A stretch of DNA of 64,000 nucleotides from Cryptomeria japonica (Eukaryota; Streptophyta; Pinopsida; Cupressales; Cupressaceae), in NCBI RefSeq assembly GCF_030272615.1, contig NC_081406.1:460188072-460252071 (forward strand), in the 5' to 3' direction. Below the pieces are notes generated by a model. It was not told where the DNA came from. It saw only the letters and a program-made list of their open reading frames with translations, and did no database searches. Each line of letters begins with the position of its first letter. The stretch's first letter is position 1. The position numbers were made by a program, and so were the translations under genes. Of this stretch, positions 50,276-62,690 are shown in pieces.

Positions 50276-51585
50276 ATGGGTGAAGGTTCAATGAGTTACA
50301 GAGAGATTTCAAATAGACTTGCAGAATATGAAGAAGCCTATAATGAACTAAAGGTCAAGTACAAAGATTCATTAGCTAAGAGAAAAGAGTTGGCTGCGTA
50401 GTTGTTGGAACTCAATGAAAACAGTTCATCTGAGGAAGCAAACATTGATGCCTTGGATAATGAGGTGGAAAAGATGAATGATAAAAATTCAAATGTGAGG
50501 AGAGAGTTGGAAGCCCTTACCAGAAGGATGAGCCAAGAGTTGGAAGCCAGGAGAACAGATGAAGACAAAATAAGAGATCAGGAGCATAAGATCATTAAGG
50601 TGAACCGAGAGATTAGTAACCCGCATGCACATCTTCATGAGGAAAAAGAAGAAAAAGAGGATACACAAGTTGATCTAGACATGGCTATGTGTCTTAAAGA
50701 ATGTCTTACAAAGAAGAATGAGGAGCTTACCAAGGAGTTGGCTGATGCTAATGAGTTACTAGCTAAATTGAACAAGAGCACTGTTATGCTTGATGAGAAG
50801 ATTCATACACAAAGGAATAATGGAGATACACATGGCTTCAGATACACAACCTTTGAACACAGAGAGTCATCTAGTACCAAGGACAACATGCATGAAGCCA
50901 AATCAACACCAAAGACCAAGAATATCACCGATAAGAGAACCTACAAACTAGTATGTTTTAACTATCATAAAGCAGGTCATACTGCTAATGTTTATAGAAG
51001 TAGATCCAATACTTTTGATGGATATAGACCTAATGCATGTCAAGGTTATAAGCCTATTACTTTTGATGGATATTGCTTCAGTTGCAACAAGTATGGGCAT
51101 AGATATGTTGAGTGCAGGTCAAGAGTGATCAATCAGAGATCTTACATGAATCTGAGGTCTAATGGTGAATGGTAAAGATATTACAGATCGAAGAAACCCT
51201 ACTTAATTGGTAGAGACCTTATGTGAACCTATCTAGTCCTTATGAAATGGAGAATGGATGGAATGTGACATGTTCAATCTATCACAACTATGGTCATATT
51301 GCTATGAACTGCCAAAGAAGAACTGGTAGAGGCAATGCTGGACCCTGGAGAGCATCTGGAATGGCATGTTTCCATTGTCACAAACCAGGACACCTTGCAA
51401 AGTTTTGTAAAGATAGAATGAACCAACTGGTTAATCTATTCATTGACCAGAAAGGAAAGAAGAAGGTAGATGTGGAAGAAACCATAAGAGAGATGAATAA
51501 GATACGAGGGAAGAAAAGTGAGGAGAAACAATCAAAGGACTGCAATTATTCACCTAGTGTGGAGAATCCCTCACTAGTAAACTAA
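50276..51585 (+). pseudogene. element K gag-like ORF: coiled coil plus four CCHC knuckles
   Basis: ATG at 50276, 49 bp after the primer-binding site. Residues 1 to about 200 are highly charged with heptad spacing (for example RLAEYEEAYNELKVKYKDSL; NEELTKELADANELLAKLNK), a long coiled coil, with a TAG at 50399. Four zinc-knuckle-like repeats follow: CFNYHKAGHTANVY (two Cys to Tyr), CFSCNKYGHRYVEC (intact), CSIYHNYGHIAMNC (one Cys to Tyr) and CFHCHKPGHLAKFC (intact). A stop at 51173-51175 and a frame change near 51200 separate knuckles two and three. The tail after knuckle four is Lys/Glu-rich and ends at TAA 51585. I see no typical UBN2 capsid domain. Nucleic-acid binding is the likely role. 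Confidence 0.75.
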
Positions 51586-51957
51586 GCTATGTATGTAGCT
51601 TACAGGGAGCGGATTATTAGATCCATTTCCAAACCCCCTAAATGGTGTGCGGTAAGTAAAATTTGCATACTTTGATGCATTATGTTTTTATGAAGTGATT
51701 TTCTGATCAAACTGATATATTTTAATGTGTCATGTTAGCTGGTAACAATTTTTAGGGTTGAATGGTGATTAGGGTAAGTTCAATTGGTATTGCATTAAAT
51801 GAAGTTGAATAAAAAGCTATTTTATAGTTTCATTTCTCACCTTGCATTTTCATGAGCACATTTGGAGAGAAACAAAAACATAAAAGAGAGTTTGACTGTT
51901 TCTTTGGTGAACTTGTTAGTGGATTGAGAAGATTTATGGAGAAGGGAATTAGAGAAA

Positions 51958-54900
51958 GTGCATTCTTTGCTTCAACCTTTTCTTTCAAGAAATTATACCT
52001 TATAGAAATGTGTTTCTATTTAGAAGGAAATACCAGATTCTTTGACATATCAATAGAAGTAGTATTATCATAGTGAATAACAATAGGCTCATCATAACTT
52101 ACCCTTATATCTTTCAACATCTATTTCATCCATAAAATCTCAGTACAATTGGTTGTAGCAGCTACATATTTCGCTTCAGCAGTACATAATGAAGTGCATG
52201 ATTGTTTCTTACTAAGCCATGAAACAAACTTTTTTTCAAGAAAGAATGCACCACTGGGAGTGCTCTTCTGGTCATCCACATCTCCTGCCCAATCAGAGTC
52301 TATATAGGCACATAGTCTGAAATCATCATTCTTTGGATACCATAACCCAAAGTTTTTTGTACCTGCCAAATATCTGAATATCCTCTTAATGACAATATCA
52401 TGGGTTCCTCTAGGACCTGACTGAAATCTGGAAGCAATATAAACAACATTCATTATATAAGGTCTAGTCTGAGCTAAATACAACAATCCACCAATCATTG
52501 ATTTGTATCTACTTGGATTCAGTTTAGGAGATTCATCATCCTTTGACAATTTGCAACCGGTTATTGTAGGAGTACTATCAGGCTTAGAATTCTCAAGTCC
52601 AAATTTCTTAAGAAATTCCTTCACATACTTAGTTTGACAAATGAAAATACCTTTATCAGTCTGAGTAATCTACAAACCTAAGAAAAAAATCATCTCACCA
52701 ATCATAGACATTTCAAATTCATTCTTCATATCATCAACAAATTTCATACATTGACTTTGTTCACCTCCAAAAAAGATATCATCAACAAAGACTTCAATAA
52801 TTAATATGTCATGATGATCAATTTTATAACATAGGTTACCGTCAGCATTACCTTTGCTAAAACTAAGCTTTGAAAGATATCTATCCAATCTAGTATACCA
52901 TGATCTAGGGGCTTGTTTTAATCCATATAAAGCTTTCTTCAACCTACAAACCATGTCCTTATCTTCTGATAAAGAAAATCCATCAGGTTTCTCAATTTAG
53001 ACTTCCTCCTCAAGATCTTCATTTATAAATTCACATTTGACATCCATCTGATATACTTTGTAGTTCTTGTGTGCAACATAGGCAAGAAATAGTCTTACCG
53101 TTTCAATTATTGCAACCAGAATATAAGTAATCAACTCCTTCTTCCTGTAAATAACCTTTTAAAACCAATATATCCTTGTTTCTTACAATCTAACCTTCCT
53201 CATTTAATTGGTTCTTGAAAACCCATTTAGTTTCAATAATATTCTTATCTTTAGGTCTGGGAACTAATTCCCATGTCTTATTCTTTTCTATCTTATATAA
53301 TTATTTTTCCATTGCTTTCATCCAATTTTCATCTTTACTTGCATCAATAAATAATTCTAGTTCAATTTTATAAATTAAACATACCTCTTCAGCAACTAAC
53401 CTTCTTCTAGTCATCACACCTTTCCTTTAATCTCCAATGATCTGATCTTCATAATGATTTAGTTTCACATACTTGGGAGTCTTTGAATTTTCTTGAATTA
53501 CTGACTCTTTCTGTTGTTCAACAGTCATTGTTGAATTTTCTGATGTTGTCCGAGTCACTAGTTCAATGCTTTGGATAGATTCTTTCATTATCAATTATGG
53601 TCTGATAAATTCATCTTCTGGTCCATAGTTGTATGCTTTGATCTGATTACTGTCTTCCTCATACACCTTAACATTTATGCTCTCCATTCTCCTATTCAAT
53701 ATTTTGTTATATCTATATGTTTTACTCTTAGTAGAATAACCAAAAAATATTTCTTCATCACTTCTATGATCAAATTTTCCTAATGCATCATCTCTTCTAA
53801 TGTAGCATTTACTTCCAAAAATTCTGAAATATCTAATAGTAGGAGTATGACCAAACCATAATTCATAAGGAGTCTTACTGGTATAACCTTTTATGTGTAC
53901 TCTATTTAAAGTGTATACCTTAGTATTGATAGCTTCCATCCAATAGATATCAGGCAATTTAGCTTCAATCATCATTGTCCTTGCAGTATCCAATATGGTT
54001 ATATTCTTTCTTTCCACTAATCCATTCTATTGAGGAGTTCTAGGTGCAGAAAGTTGTCTATTGATTCCATTCTTTCCAAAAAAGTTGTTAAACTCACTGG
54101 ATGTAAACTCACCGCCTTGATCTAATCTTAAACACTTTATATTCAGTCCTGTCTCAGTCTTAATAATAGATTTGAAGACTTTAAATTTCTCAAGCGCTTC
54201 TAATTTTTCTTTTAAAAATGCAACCCACGTCATTCTAGAATAGTCATCATTAAGTAACATAAATATCTATCACCTTGAAAAAATTTAGTCCTTGTCGGTC
54301 CACACAGATCAATATGAATAAGATCAAGAATTTCATTTGATTTATCATGTATTCTTCTAAAAGAAGTTCTAACTCGCTTACCCATTTGACATTCTCTACA
54401 TATAGGATTAAGAGGTTTAACAATCTTGGGTGAATCTATGACATCCAATGTTGAATTGATCTTCACAATGCAATCAAAATTTACATGACACATCCTCTTA
54501 GGCCAAACTAGCTTTCATCAATCTAAGAAATCAAACAAGCTTTCTCACCGGAGTTTAAATGAAGGATTTTTCCTTTGGTCTAGGTTCCGGAAGTAATTTC
54601 CAATCCAGATCTATTGATGATCTTGCATTTTCCATCCTTGAATTGCAAATAAAATCCTCTATCCACCATCTGACCTACACTTAAAAGGCTTTTCTTTAAG
54701 CCTTCAACATAGTAAACATTATTAGTATTAGTCTTACCATCCAATGATATTGTTCCTTTGCCTTTCATCCTACGTGCCTTGTTGTCTCCAAATCTGACTA
54801 GTTCTCCATCAAATTCTTGCAGTGTTAAAAGATTTCTCTTGTCACCGGTCATGTGATCTGAGCAGCCACTATCTATAACCCATTCATCATTTTCTTTAAT

Positions 54901-56056
54901 TTTAGCAGCTAAAGCCTTCTTGTCAATATGAGTTGGTTCAATGACAAGTTCAGGAGAATCATCCTTGATAACAATAAAGACTCAATATTTACTGGAGCTT
55001 CCATTATTGGTTTCACTTATAGGTTCATCATTGTCATCATCAGTAATGCCAAAATCATCATAACCAACATAATAACATGATTTATCCTTATTCCTTCTAA
55101 GTCTAGGTCTACTCTGACATTCCAGATTAGGCTTATAACTCCTCACAAATATTTAATGATTCCTAGCAGTTCTTTCAGGACAGCTAGAAGAAAAATGAAC
55201 AATATTATTACATGAAAAACAATTAAAAGGGGCTTTTCCTTTATACTTACTTCCATCCGGTCCCTTAGGAATTCTTCTAGCAATCAGGGCTTCCAACTCT
55301 TCAATTTCTTGCTCTTCTCTTTCAATGTCCTCCAAATATTTAGCATACAACTCCTTCCAATCTATCTTCTACTTACTAGAGGCAAATGCTTTAAATGTAG
55401 TTTCAGTTTTAGTAGCACTTCAAACTCCAAGTTCCTCAAGCTCAAAAGCAGTCAATTTCCCAAGTAATGTATCTCTAGTAAAAGGGGAACTTGACATTGT
55501 TTGGAGTTCATTAATTACGACAACCTTCATCTTGTAAGCCGAAGGTAGAACTCTCAAAATCTTTGACACAACCTCATCCTTACTAACTGATCCACCACAA
55601 CATTTGATTCCCATGACAATTTCATTTATTCTATCCATGAAAGAACTAATCTTCTCATCTTCCTTCATCTTCAAAGTTTCATATCTCACCTAGAAACCTT
55701 CAAGTTTTTCAATCTTTACCTCTTGGTCACCTTCATAAATATTTTCAAGCTTAAACCAAATCTACTTTGCATTCTCCAACTCTATGACATTCAATAACTT
55801 TTCATTAGATAGGGCACTCAACAATGCTTATTTTTCTCTAACATCATTTCCATCTCTTCTATTCATCAGCAGATGTTGGTGTTCCAGAATTGGGATCATG
55901 AGGTATATACCATTTCTCCATTGTCTCCCAAACTCCATTTCCAATACATGTCAAATGAATCTTCATTCACTCCTTCCATATTTTATAATTTGTACCATCA
56001 AATCTAGGACTCTCCTTCTGATAGGGGTTGAATGTAGAACTTGATGCTAATGCCAT
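51958..56056 (-). pseudogene. element L gag-pol (copia)
   Basis: The gag ATG at 56056 (MALASSSTFNPYQ) is followed by stops, then a clean gag segment 55689-55420 and the knuckle CFSCNNIVHFSSSC near 55235-55190. Protease has WVIDSGCSDHMTG near 54880-54840 and continues to 54580. Integrase (54493-53595) keeps HIDLCG, LRLDQGGEF and VERKN, so all three acidic residues remain, but a stop separates TPQ and NGL near 54028. RT is heavily broken at 53590-52960, then open at 52954-52670 with FVDDIFFGGE intact. RNase H runs 52624-51958 with YIDSDWAGDVDDQKS. A decayed relative of A and B. Confidence 0.85.
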
Positions 56057-56098
56057 CAAATCTCCTCAACCAGTAAAGATTCTGCAGACATGACCTTG

Positions 56099-56110
56099 CT
56101 CTGATACCAA
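56099..56110 (-). other. element L primer-binding site
   Basis: GCTCTGATACCA on the plus strand, i.e. TGGTATCAGAGC on the minus strand, next to the LTR edge at 56112. Confidence 0.9.
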
Positions 56111-56111
56111 T

Positions 56112-56401
56112 TATTGGAATGAAATTATATTGGTAGAAAAATGAGAGGGGGGTGAATCAATTTTCTCACAAGTATGGCAGTTAATGCAAATTATAAGATT
56201 TTTACCAAAGAACAACACAATGAAAGATAAAGCATGAAAGAACAGTAAACATGACACCAATATTTTGACATGGAAAACCCGGTAAAGGGAAAAAACATGG
56301 TGGTAAACCCTACCCACAAATAGATAATACTTCTGTAGTAGTATGTGAAATAATTACAATGGGGATTACACTTGCAATCAGGCCAAGAGCCTAGAGCTCA
56401 T
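56112..56401 (-). repeat. element L 5' LTR, partial
   Basis: The plus-strand reading starts TATTGGAATG (TG to TA) with the G-run tail motif at 56139-56160 and the TGGAAAACCCGGTAAAGGG box. It is cut at 56401 by the insertion of M. Confidence 0.8.
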
Positions 56402-59096
56402 TGTTGGCATTGTATTTTCATTGATGTCAACCGGTATGTATAACATGTCACTAGTATGGCTAGTTATAGGTATGCAAGGTGAATGCAGGATACAAGAAGG
56501 AGATGTTACCAGCATGGATGTTCACTAGTAACTCAACATGACCACTGGTAAGAAAGCATAATACAACAGAGAAGAGTGTAATCCACCGTAGGCTTGATTA
56601 TAAGGATGTGCATTAATGACATATTCTACTCAAGGATAATACCGGTATGAAGGCAAGTTTAATATCACTGGTAAATAGACTTAGTGGAAGAATTGGTGTG
56701 TCTAATGAAAAGTCAAGTTGAACCACCGACATAATACAGGAAATAAGGCATGAAGGATAACTGGTAAGGTGACATGTACCAACATGGTTAGTGAACCGGT
56801 GAGCAAGCACTCATAATATTTCTTGGTTGGTGAATGAATCTAAACCAACGCAGTGGACTGAATAGAGGTGGATTACAACAAGGATGATAGGTGGATACCA
56901 AGTGGCAAGCATCCAGAGGTCGATGAAGTGTCCATCAATGTGGTAGATGATGAGTAGGTCATCTTTAAATAAGGAACTTGTAAATTAAGGGTCAATGACA
57001 AAAGATGTGCAGCTCAAGGAAGATCAAGATGTAGAATATTTTTTATGTAAACCAAGCAAGATAATCCAATCTTCATTCTCATTAGTTGAAGGAAGCAACT
57101 TAGGCATTAATGGTGATTGACATAGCAAAGTCAAAAAATAAGTTGCAGGTTGCTAAATATAGAAAGTGTGTATAGATTTCATAAGAAAAATGGTAGTGAT
57201 GTTTGATCTACTACAGAATATCAATCGAAGAGATGAGATCTTATCAGATTTGATACGGATTGAGTTGTTGGAGAAAATCCCTAGCGCGCCACCATTTGAA
57301 CTCTAGTCTTGGCGGGAAAGCCAAGTACAAATATGTAGACCAAAAATGAAAGAAGATGATGCTAGATGTTGGAAAAGACAAAGTAACTGAGAGAGAAAAG
57401 AGTGATTAGAAAGAAGATCAAAAGCATATAAGTGTTGGAGTTGACTGAAAGAAAAGTAGAACTGGTAAGAGGGTTTATCAAAGGTTTTACCGATAAGATT
57501 AGAGCAACCGACAAGATAACAAAAAGGATAAAATTTGTGTGAACCGGGAAGGGAGATTTAGGAAGAAAGTTGTTGAAGGTGAAGGAGAAAAGAGAGTGTA
57601 CTGGTGGAGGTCATGCAAGACAGAATGAGGGCGAAAAGGATATAAATAGAGGACAATGAACTAGTAAAGAACTAAGCAGAGGAGAATCGGTAGAGAAGAG
57701 TTGAATTGGTGACATATTTAGATTGCAAGTGTTACAAAACTTATTTGTAACAAGACTATAACTATTGTATTGTTTATAATCATTGTGATCACTGAGTTGG
57801 AGCTTAGTGCAGGGGTTGGTGCTCCTTGGGTTGGTTCCCTAACTATTGTAACTGTGTTTATTGTGAGGCTAGATTGGAGCAATAGAATCCAATAGAATTT
57901 GTCACCGAGGTTTTTCCCACATTGGGTTTTTCTCGTATATCCGATGTTATGCATTGTGTGTCCTTGTGTGTTTGCATTTGATCACTTTCCTTATCTCACC
58001 ATTATATCCTCCTTGTGTTTGATTTGCTAACCGGTACCAAGATTTAGATTTAAAAGGTTTATAATATTGGGAACCACTGATTGACCCCCCTCTCAGTGGT
58101 ACATTGTGTTCAAAAATTAGTATCAGAGCCTAGGTTCCCGATCAAATAAGTTTTCTCTATCTTGGGTAAATTCTGGTCTTAGAACATAATGGCAAGAAAT
58201 GATTTCTCATCCTCTTCTAAAGCTCCCATGTTTGATGGAACCAACTATGCTTTTTGGTATAGAATAATGGAAACATATCTATCCTCTCTAGGATTTGATG
58301 TTTGGATGTCTATAAAGAATGGGTATATTGTCCCTAGTGTTCCTCCCACTAACCTGGATTATAGGAAGGAGTATGAGAACAATGCAAAGGCTAAACATGT
58401 TATTCTCAGTAGACTATCAGATAATGAGTTTGTTATGGTTATGCACTACTCATCTGCTAAGGAGACTTGGGATAAATTACAAAGATTATTTGAAGGAGAT
58501 GCCAAAGTCAAGGAGGCCAAGCTACAATCACTAAGAGGTCATCTCGAAGGCTTGAAGATGAAAGATGAAGAAAAGATTGCAAATTATCTTTATAGGGTAG
58601 ATGAAACTGTGAGTGCCATTAGGGAACTTGGAGAAGAGGTTGTTGATGAAGTTACTATCAAAAATGTACTTAGATCACTCACATCTAAGTATGATACTAA
58701 GGTTTCTGCTATATATGAAGCCAAGGATCTAAAAAACCTTCACAATGGATGAGTTATTTGGCTCCTTAATTGCTTATGAGATGAGGACAACTAGAGAAGG
58801 ATCTTCAAGGAAAGAAGTTGCTTTCAAATCCATCAAAAAGGGAAAGGAAGAGGTTTCTCATAAAGGATCCAGTGAAGACTCGGATGTAGAGGTAGCAAAC
58901 TTTGTTAGAAATCTCAAGAGAGGATCTGGTAAGTATAAAGGAAAGTTGCCACTCAAATGCTTCAACTATGGTAAAATATGACACTTTGCTACAAAATGTC
59001 CCTATAGTGAAACCGATGGAGATAAGAAAAGGAGCTCTGGAAGATCTTTCATTAAAGACAAAGAGAGGAAAGTTTACTGGAAATGAAGAAAAATTT
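56402..59096 (+). mobile_element. copia element M, 5' part (LTR and gag)
   Basis: LTR from TGTTGGCATTG at 56402 to about 58112 (1.7 kb, the longest copia LTR here), then a primer-binding site with one change (TAGTATCAGAGC, 58118-58129), then gag. It was inserted into the LTR of L. Everything after the gag knuckle is cut off at 59096 by minus-strand element N, which carries the same LTR family in opposite orientation. Confidence 0.8.
58189..59085 (+). pseudogene. element M gag (copia)
   Basis: ATG at 58189, 60 bp after the primer-binding site. 187 codons are open: an N-terminal copia gag motif (PMFDGTNYAFWYRIMETYLS), then a UBN2-like core with ETWDKLQRLFEGDAKVKEAK and LRGHLEGLKMKDEEKIANYL. 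One extra base near 58738-58741 shifts the frame; the continuation is 58745-58981 (MDELFGSLIAYEM). A knuckle CFNYGKI-stop-HFATKC near 58960-58998 has Cys to Tyr and Gly to stop changes. The first part is unusually well preserved compared with its neighbours. Confidence 0.85.
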
Positions 59097-60595
59097 GTTG
59101 AACACAATGTACCATTGGGAGGGGGGTGAATCAGTGGTTCCCAATATTCTAAACCTTTTAAACCAAACTCTTGCTATCTGTTAGCAAATCAGTCACAAGG
59201 AGGATATACCGGTGAGCTAAGGAAAGAGATCAAATGAAAAAACACAAAGATACTCAACACATAACACTAGATATACGAGGAAAACCCAATGTGGGAAAAC
59301 CCTCAGTGAGAAATGTTGTTGGAGACTACTGCTCCGATACAACCTCACAATAAGCACTGATTACAAAGGTTAGGGCACGAAACCTTGCATCGAGCTCCAA
59401 ATTAGTGATGTACAAAAGATCATATTAATACTATAGTTTTAATCTTGTTACAAATGAGTTTTGTAACTCTTACAATGAAAAACTTCACCAGTTTAACTCT
59501 TCTCAATCAGTTCTCCCTTTCTCAGTTCTCTATCGGTTCTCTGTTCTTTGTTTATACCTTTTTCTGCCCATATTTTATCTTGCATAGCCTTCACTAGTAC
59601 ACTCTCTTATCTCCTTCACCTTCTTCAAATTTCTTCCCGAATCCCCCTTGTTAGTTTAAACAATTGTAGTTCTATTTGGCAGCTTGTCGATTGCTTTAAC
59701 CTTGTCAGTAAAACCTCTGATAAACCTTCTACCGGTTCTACCTCTGTGTCAAAAAATCCAAGACTCATATGATTTTGATCTTCTCTCTGACCACTCTCTG
59801 CTCTCTCAGTTACTCTATTTTTGTCGGCATCAAGCATCATCATCTTAAGTCTTTAGTCTACATATTTATACTTGATTATTCCTATCAACACCTGGATTCA
59901 AACTAGGCATGTTAGGGTTTTTTCTCCATCGAGTATGTCTGTATTAAATCTAATCAGATCTCCTCTCCTTGATTGATGATTTGCATTAGATCAAACACCA
60001 CCACCATTTCTGATGACATCTATACGCGCTTTCTATCTTTAGCAACTTGCAACTTATTTTTTCAGCCTGTCTCTATCATTCAGCATTAATGCCTCAGGTA
60101 TTTCCTTCAACCATCGAGCACAAATATCAAATTGTCCTACTTGATTTATCTCACCAAAAACCTTCTACATCTCGATCCGCCTCAAGCCACACTTCTTCTG
60201 TCATTGACCTTTGATTCGCGGGTTCTTTATTTAAAGTTGACCTGCTCATCACCTATCACATCAATGGATGGTTTTCCTACCATTGCATGCCTGCCACATG
60301 GAACCTACATGTCATCCTCAGACACCATCCAACTCAACCCAGTCTTCTATGTTGATTTCAGTTCATTCACTAACCAAGACACATGACTGGTGTTTTACCA
60401 GCTCATATACCCTACTGATAGATCATATTGACTTGGAATTCTTCTGGTTTTGTGTCCATACTTCATGTGATCTAGCAATCACTCCCTATGTTGGTTTTTC
60501 TTCTTCATGTCCATACATGCTCACCGGTGGAACTCCTTATTGCATCTTCATATTGGTAGCATACCTACCAATTGTCATTTCATACCGGTTTCCAA

Positions 60596-61499
60596 TATTT
60601 TCAATTGACACTCTTTGGATTCATATGCGGTCATTGAAGGCAACAAGATTCTGTAGAAGGCATACACTAGCATTGGAGGCATACATCAATAGATATGGGC
60701 ATTGGAGTAATCAAGGTCATAACTAGCACCGACACCGACATCCAACACTTATGTGAAACCGACATTAGTCTAGGATCTAAAAAGTTTTATTTAATCATTT
60801 TATAATTATTATATAGGGTTGACATTGAATATCTTTTGTAATGTATTGTAATCTGACATAAGGCATATTGTTTGTAAAGGGTATATAAGTCATTTTATTA
60901 GGTCATTGTGATATAGAGGAGTGTGTAGGACAAGGAAGCAAAATAGTGTGATGCTAAGGACATGTATATAGATCATTTGTATGCGAAAGTAATATCATGC
61001 AATGATCAGTAGATGGTTTGTAAAGCATTCTTGGAAAAAATGAGATATCGGTAAAAGGGTTTAAGAACTGGTACAGAAAAGAGCTATAACCGAAACTCTT
61101 TTTGGCATAGCAGATGTATTTTGTGAGCTCACCATTCATGTTTTATCTCAGTAGAAGCTTGTAGTCAGTGAGACATTTTTTGTGTTGAGCAGTGTGCTCT
61201 AGGCAGTGTGCCTTCCTGCATGTGCAGACCCCATACTATGCAATATCTTTCACATGGCCAGTGAATTGATATTGTGGGTCATAAATCCCACCATGGGTTT
61301 TCCTCTTTGAGGTTTTCCATGTATAAATTTTGTGTGTTATGATTTTCATTCACGTGGCTTGTTTACTTACTTCATGTTATATGTTTCTTCATTTACCGGT
61401 TTATATGTGTATGTTGTAATAAGGTAAAATCTTATATTACCAGTAGAACATTGATTCACCGCCCCCTCTCAGTGTTCTTGGATTCATTGTTTTCAAACA
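60596..61499 (+). mobile_element. copia solo LTR O
   Basis: 904 bp from TATTTTCAATTG (first TG changed to TA) to TTTTCAAACA, with perfect TCCAA duplications at 60591-60595 and 61500-61504, inside the LTR of N. Same family as P. Tail motif at 61454-61473. Confidence 0.9.
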
Positions 61500-61564
61500 T
61501 CCAATACTTACTTGTCAGTTATAATCCCATACTAGTTGACATCAATGACAACACAATACCAGCA

Positions 61565-62170
61565 ATCTCCTTGTTTGGCATTGATGTCAACACACTCTAT
61601 TCCTTCACCCTACCCATTGGACCATTCTCCCCCTTTGACAACAATGACAAAGGGTCGGGGCATCCTTCCATCTAATTCATTCTCCACCAGTTATATAGTG
61701 TATTCTCCCCGTTTGATTTCTATCCGCTCAACCAACAACATATAAGATGGAGGATAGAGACACCAATTGACATCAATTGTTCATAAGAGTCAAATGTGAT
61801 TGTACTATGAGTGCTACCAATTGGGAAAGTAGATTCTCCTAATCATGAAATTCTCTTGGGTATTCCTACAATAATTTCCCTCTTCTACAATTTGTTCTTC
61901 CAATACACCTGTCTAGTGTTCCTTTCACCCGATGGTCCAATTGTGATTTTTATCAAAGTAAAAATTGAATAGACATTGAAGGAACTTTCAAGTGAGGACC
62001 AATGAGTACTACCCAAAAGCTAAAGCATGTCGGTACTGTAGCATAATCACTTGATCTCCCCCCATGTCCAACATATGGTTCAAGAGATAGGAGATTTTAC
62101 AATGAACTCCCCATGAACCATAGATATTCATACACATTTAAGTGCATGAAACAGGTGATACCACTCCTAA
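61565..62170 (-). other. element N 3' untranslated region
   Basis: Right next to the LTR: a degraded polypurine complement (ATCTCCTTGTTTGG) and the phrase GGCATTGATGTCAACA, as in the equivalent part of A and B. A second pyrimidine run (TTCTCCCCCTTTGAC) lies near 61625. Confidence 0.5.
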
Positions 62171-62690
62171 CTTGTGTCTCAGATACTCAAAACTCTTTAG
62201 TGGTAGAGGTTTGGTGAAGATATCAACCACTTGTTTACCTATAGGGACATACTCTACCTTGACTTCATAGATCTGTCACCTCTCTAGGAAAATGATATTT
62301 AATGGAAATATGTTGTCCTTGAGTGCATAACCGGATCCTTTGATATGTTAATTACACCAGAACTGTCACACTGGATGGAAATAGGGTCAAACATCTCTAC
62401 CTAAATATCCTTGAGGGTCTTCTTCATCCATAGTACCTAAGAATAGCATGTGGCAGCAACAATATATTATTCCTCAATAGTAAATAGAGAAACTGAATCC
62501 TGCTTCTTACTGTGCCATGACCAACCAATTACCTAGGAGGAATGCACCACCACTTGTTCTCTTATGGTCATTAATGTAGCCTACCAAATCAGCATCAGTG
62601 TAGGCATCCAAGATAAAATCCCCTTTCTTGGGATACCATAGTCCATAATCAAGTGTCCCTTGTATATACCAGAATATCCTTCTGACTGCA
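62171..62690 (-). pseudogene. element N RNase H fragment
   Basis: The minus strand at 62690-62507 reads AVRRIFWYIQGTLDYGLWYP, then YTDADLVGYINDHKRTSGGA, a copia RNase H N-terminal half; the Trp of the usual DADWAGD is Leu. The rest, to about 62171, has stops but keeps recognisable pieces (complement of TTTGGTGAAGATATCAACCA). It ends at a tandem repeat instead of continuing into RT. Confidence 0.7.

Larger units (their letters stand above)
49082..51955 (+). mobile_element. copia-like element K, 5' part
   Basis: A 5' LTR (about 49082-50213, 1132 bp, starting TGTTGACTTGATG), a perfect primer-binding site and one long gag-like ORF. No protease, integrase or RT follows; at about 51955 it meets minus-strand element L. 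A 51852 ATG opens a short unrecognised frame (MSTFGEKQKHKREFDCFFGE) just before the junction. Confidence 0.75.
51958..56401 (-). mobile_element. copia element L, 3'-truncated
   Basis: Minus strand: a partial 5' LTR (56112-56401, cut by M), an intact primer-binding site, gag, PR, IN, RT and RNase H, ending abruptly at about 51958 inside RNase H (after FLKEKVEAKNA). The last part of RNase H, the polypurine tract and the 3' LTR are missing. Most complete pol order in the window. Confidence 0.85.
59097..62690 (-). mobile_element. copia element N, minus strand, 3' part
   Basis: A 3' LTR (59097-61564, about 1.56 kb once solo LTR O and one target copy are removed), then a 3' untranslated part and an RNase H fragment, ending at a tandem repeat near 62690. 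Its LTR is the inverse complement of M's: TGTTGAACACAATGTACC here mirrors GGTACATTGTGTTCA at 58099. The RT and everything upstream are missing. Confidence 0.8.
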
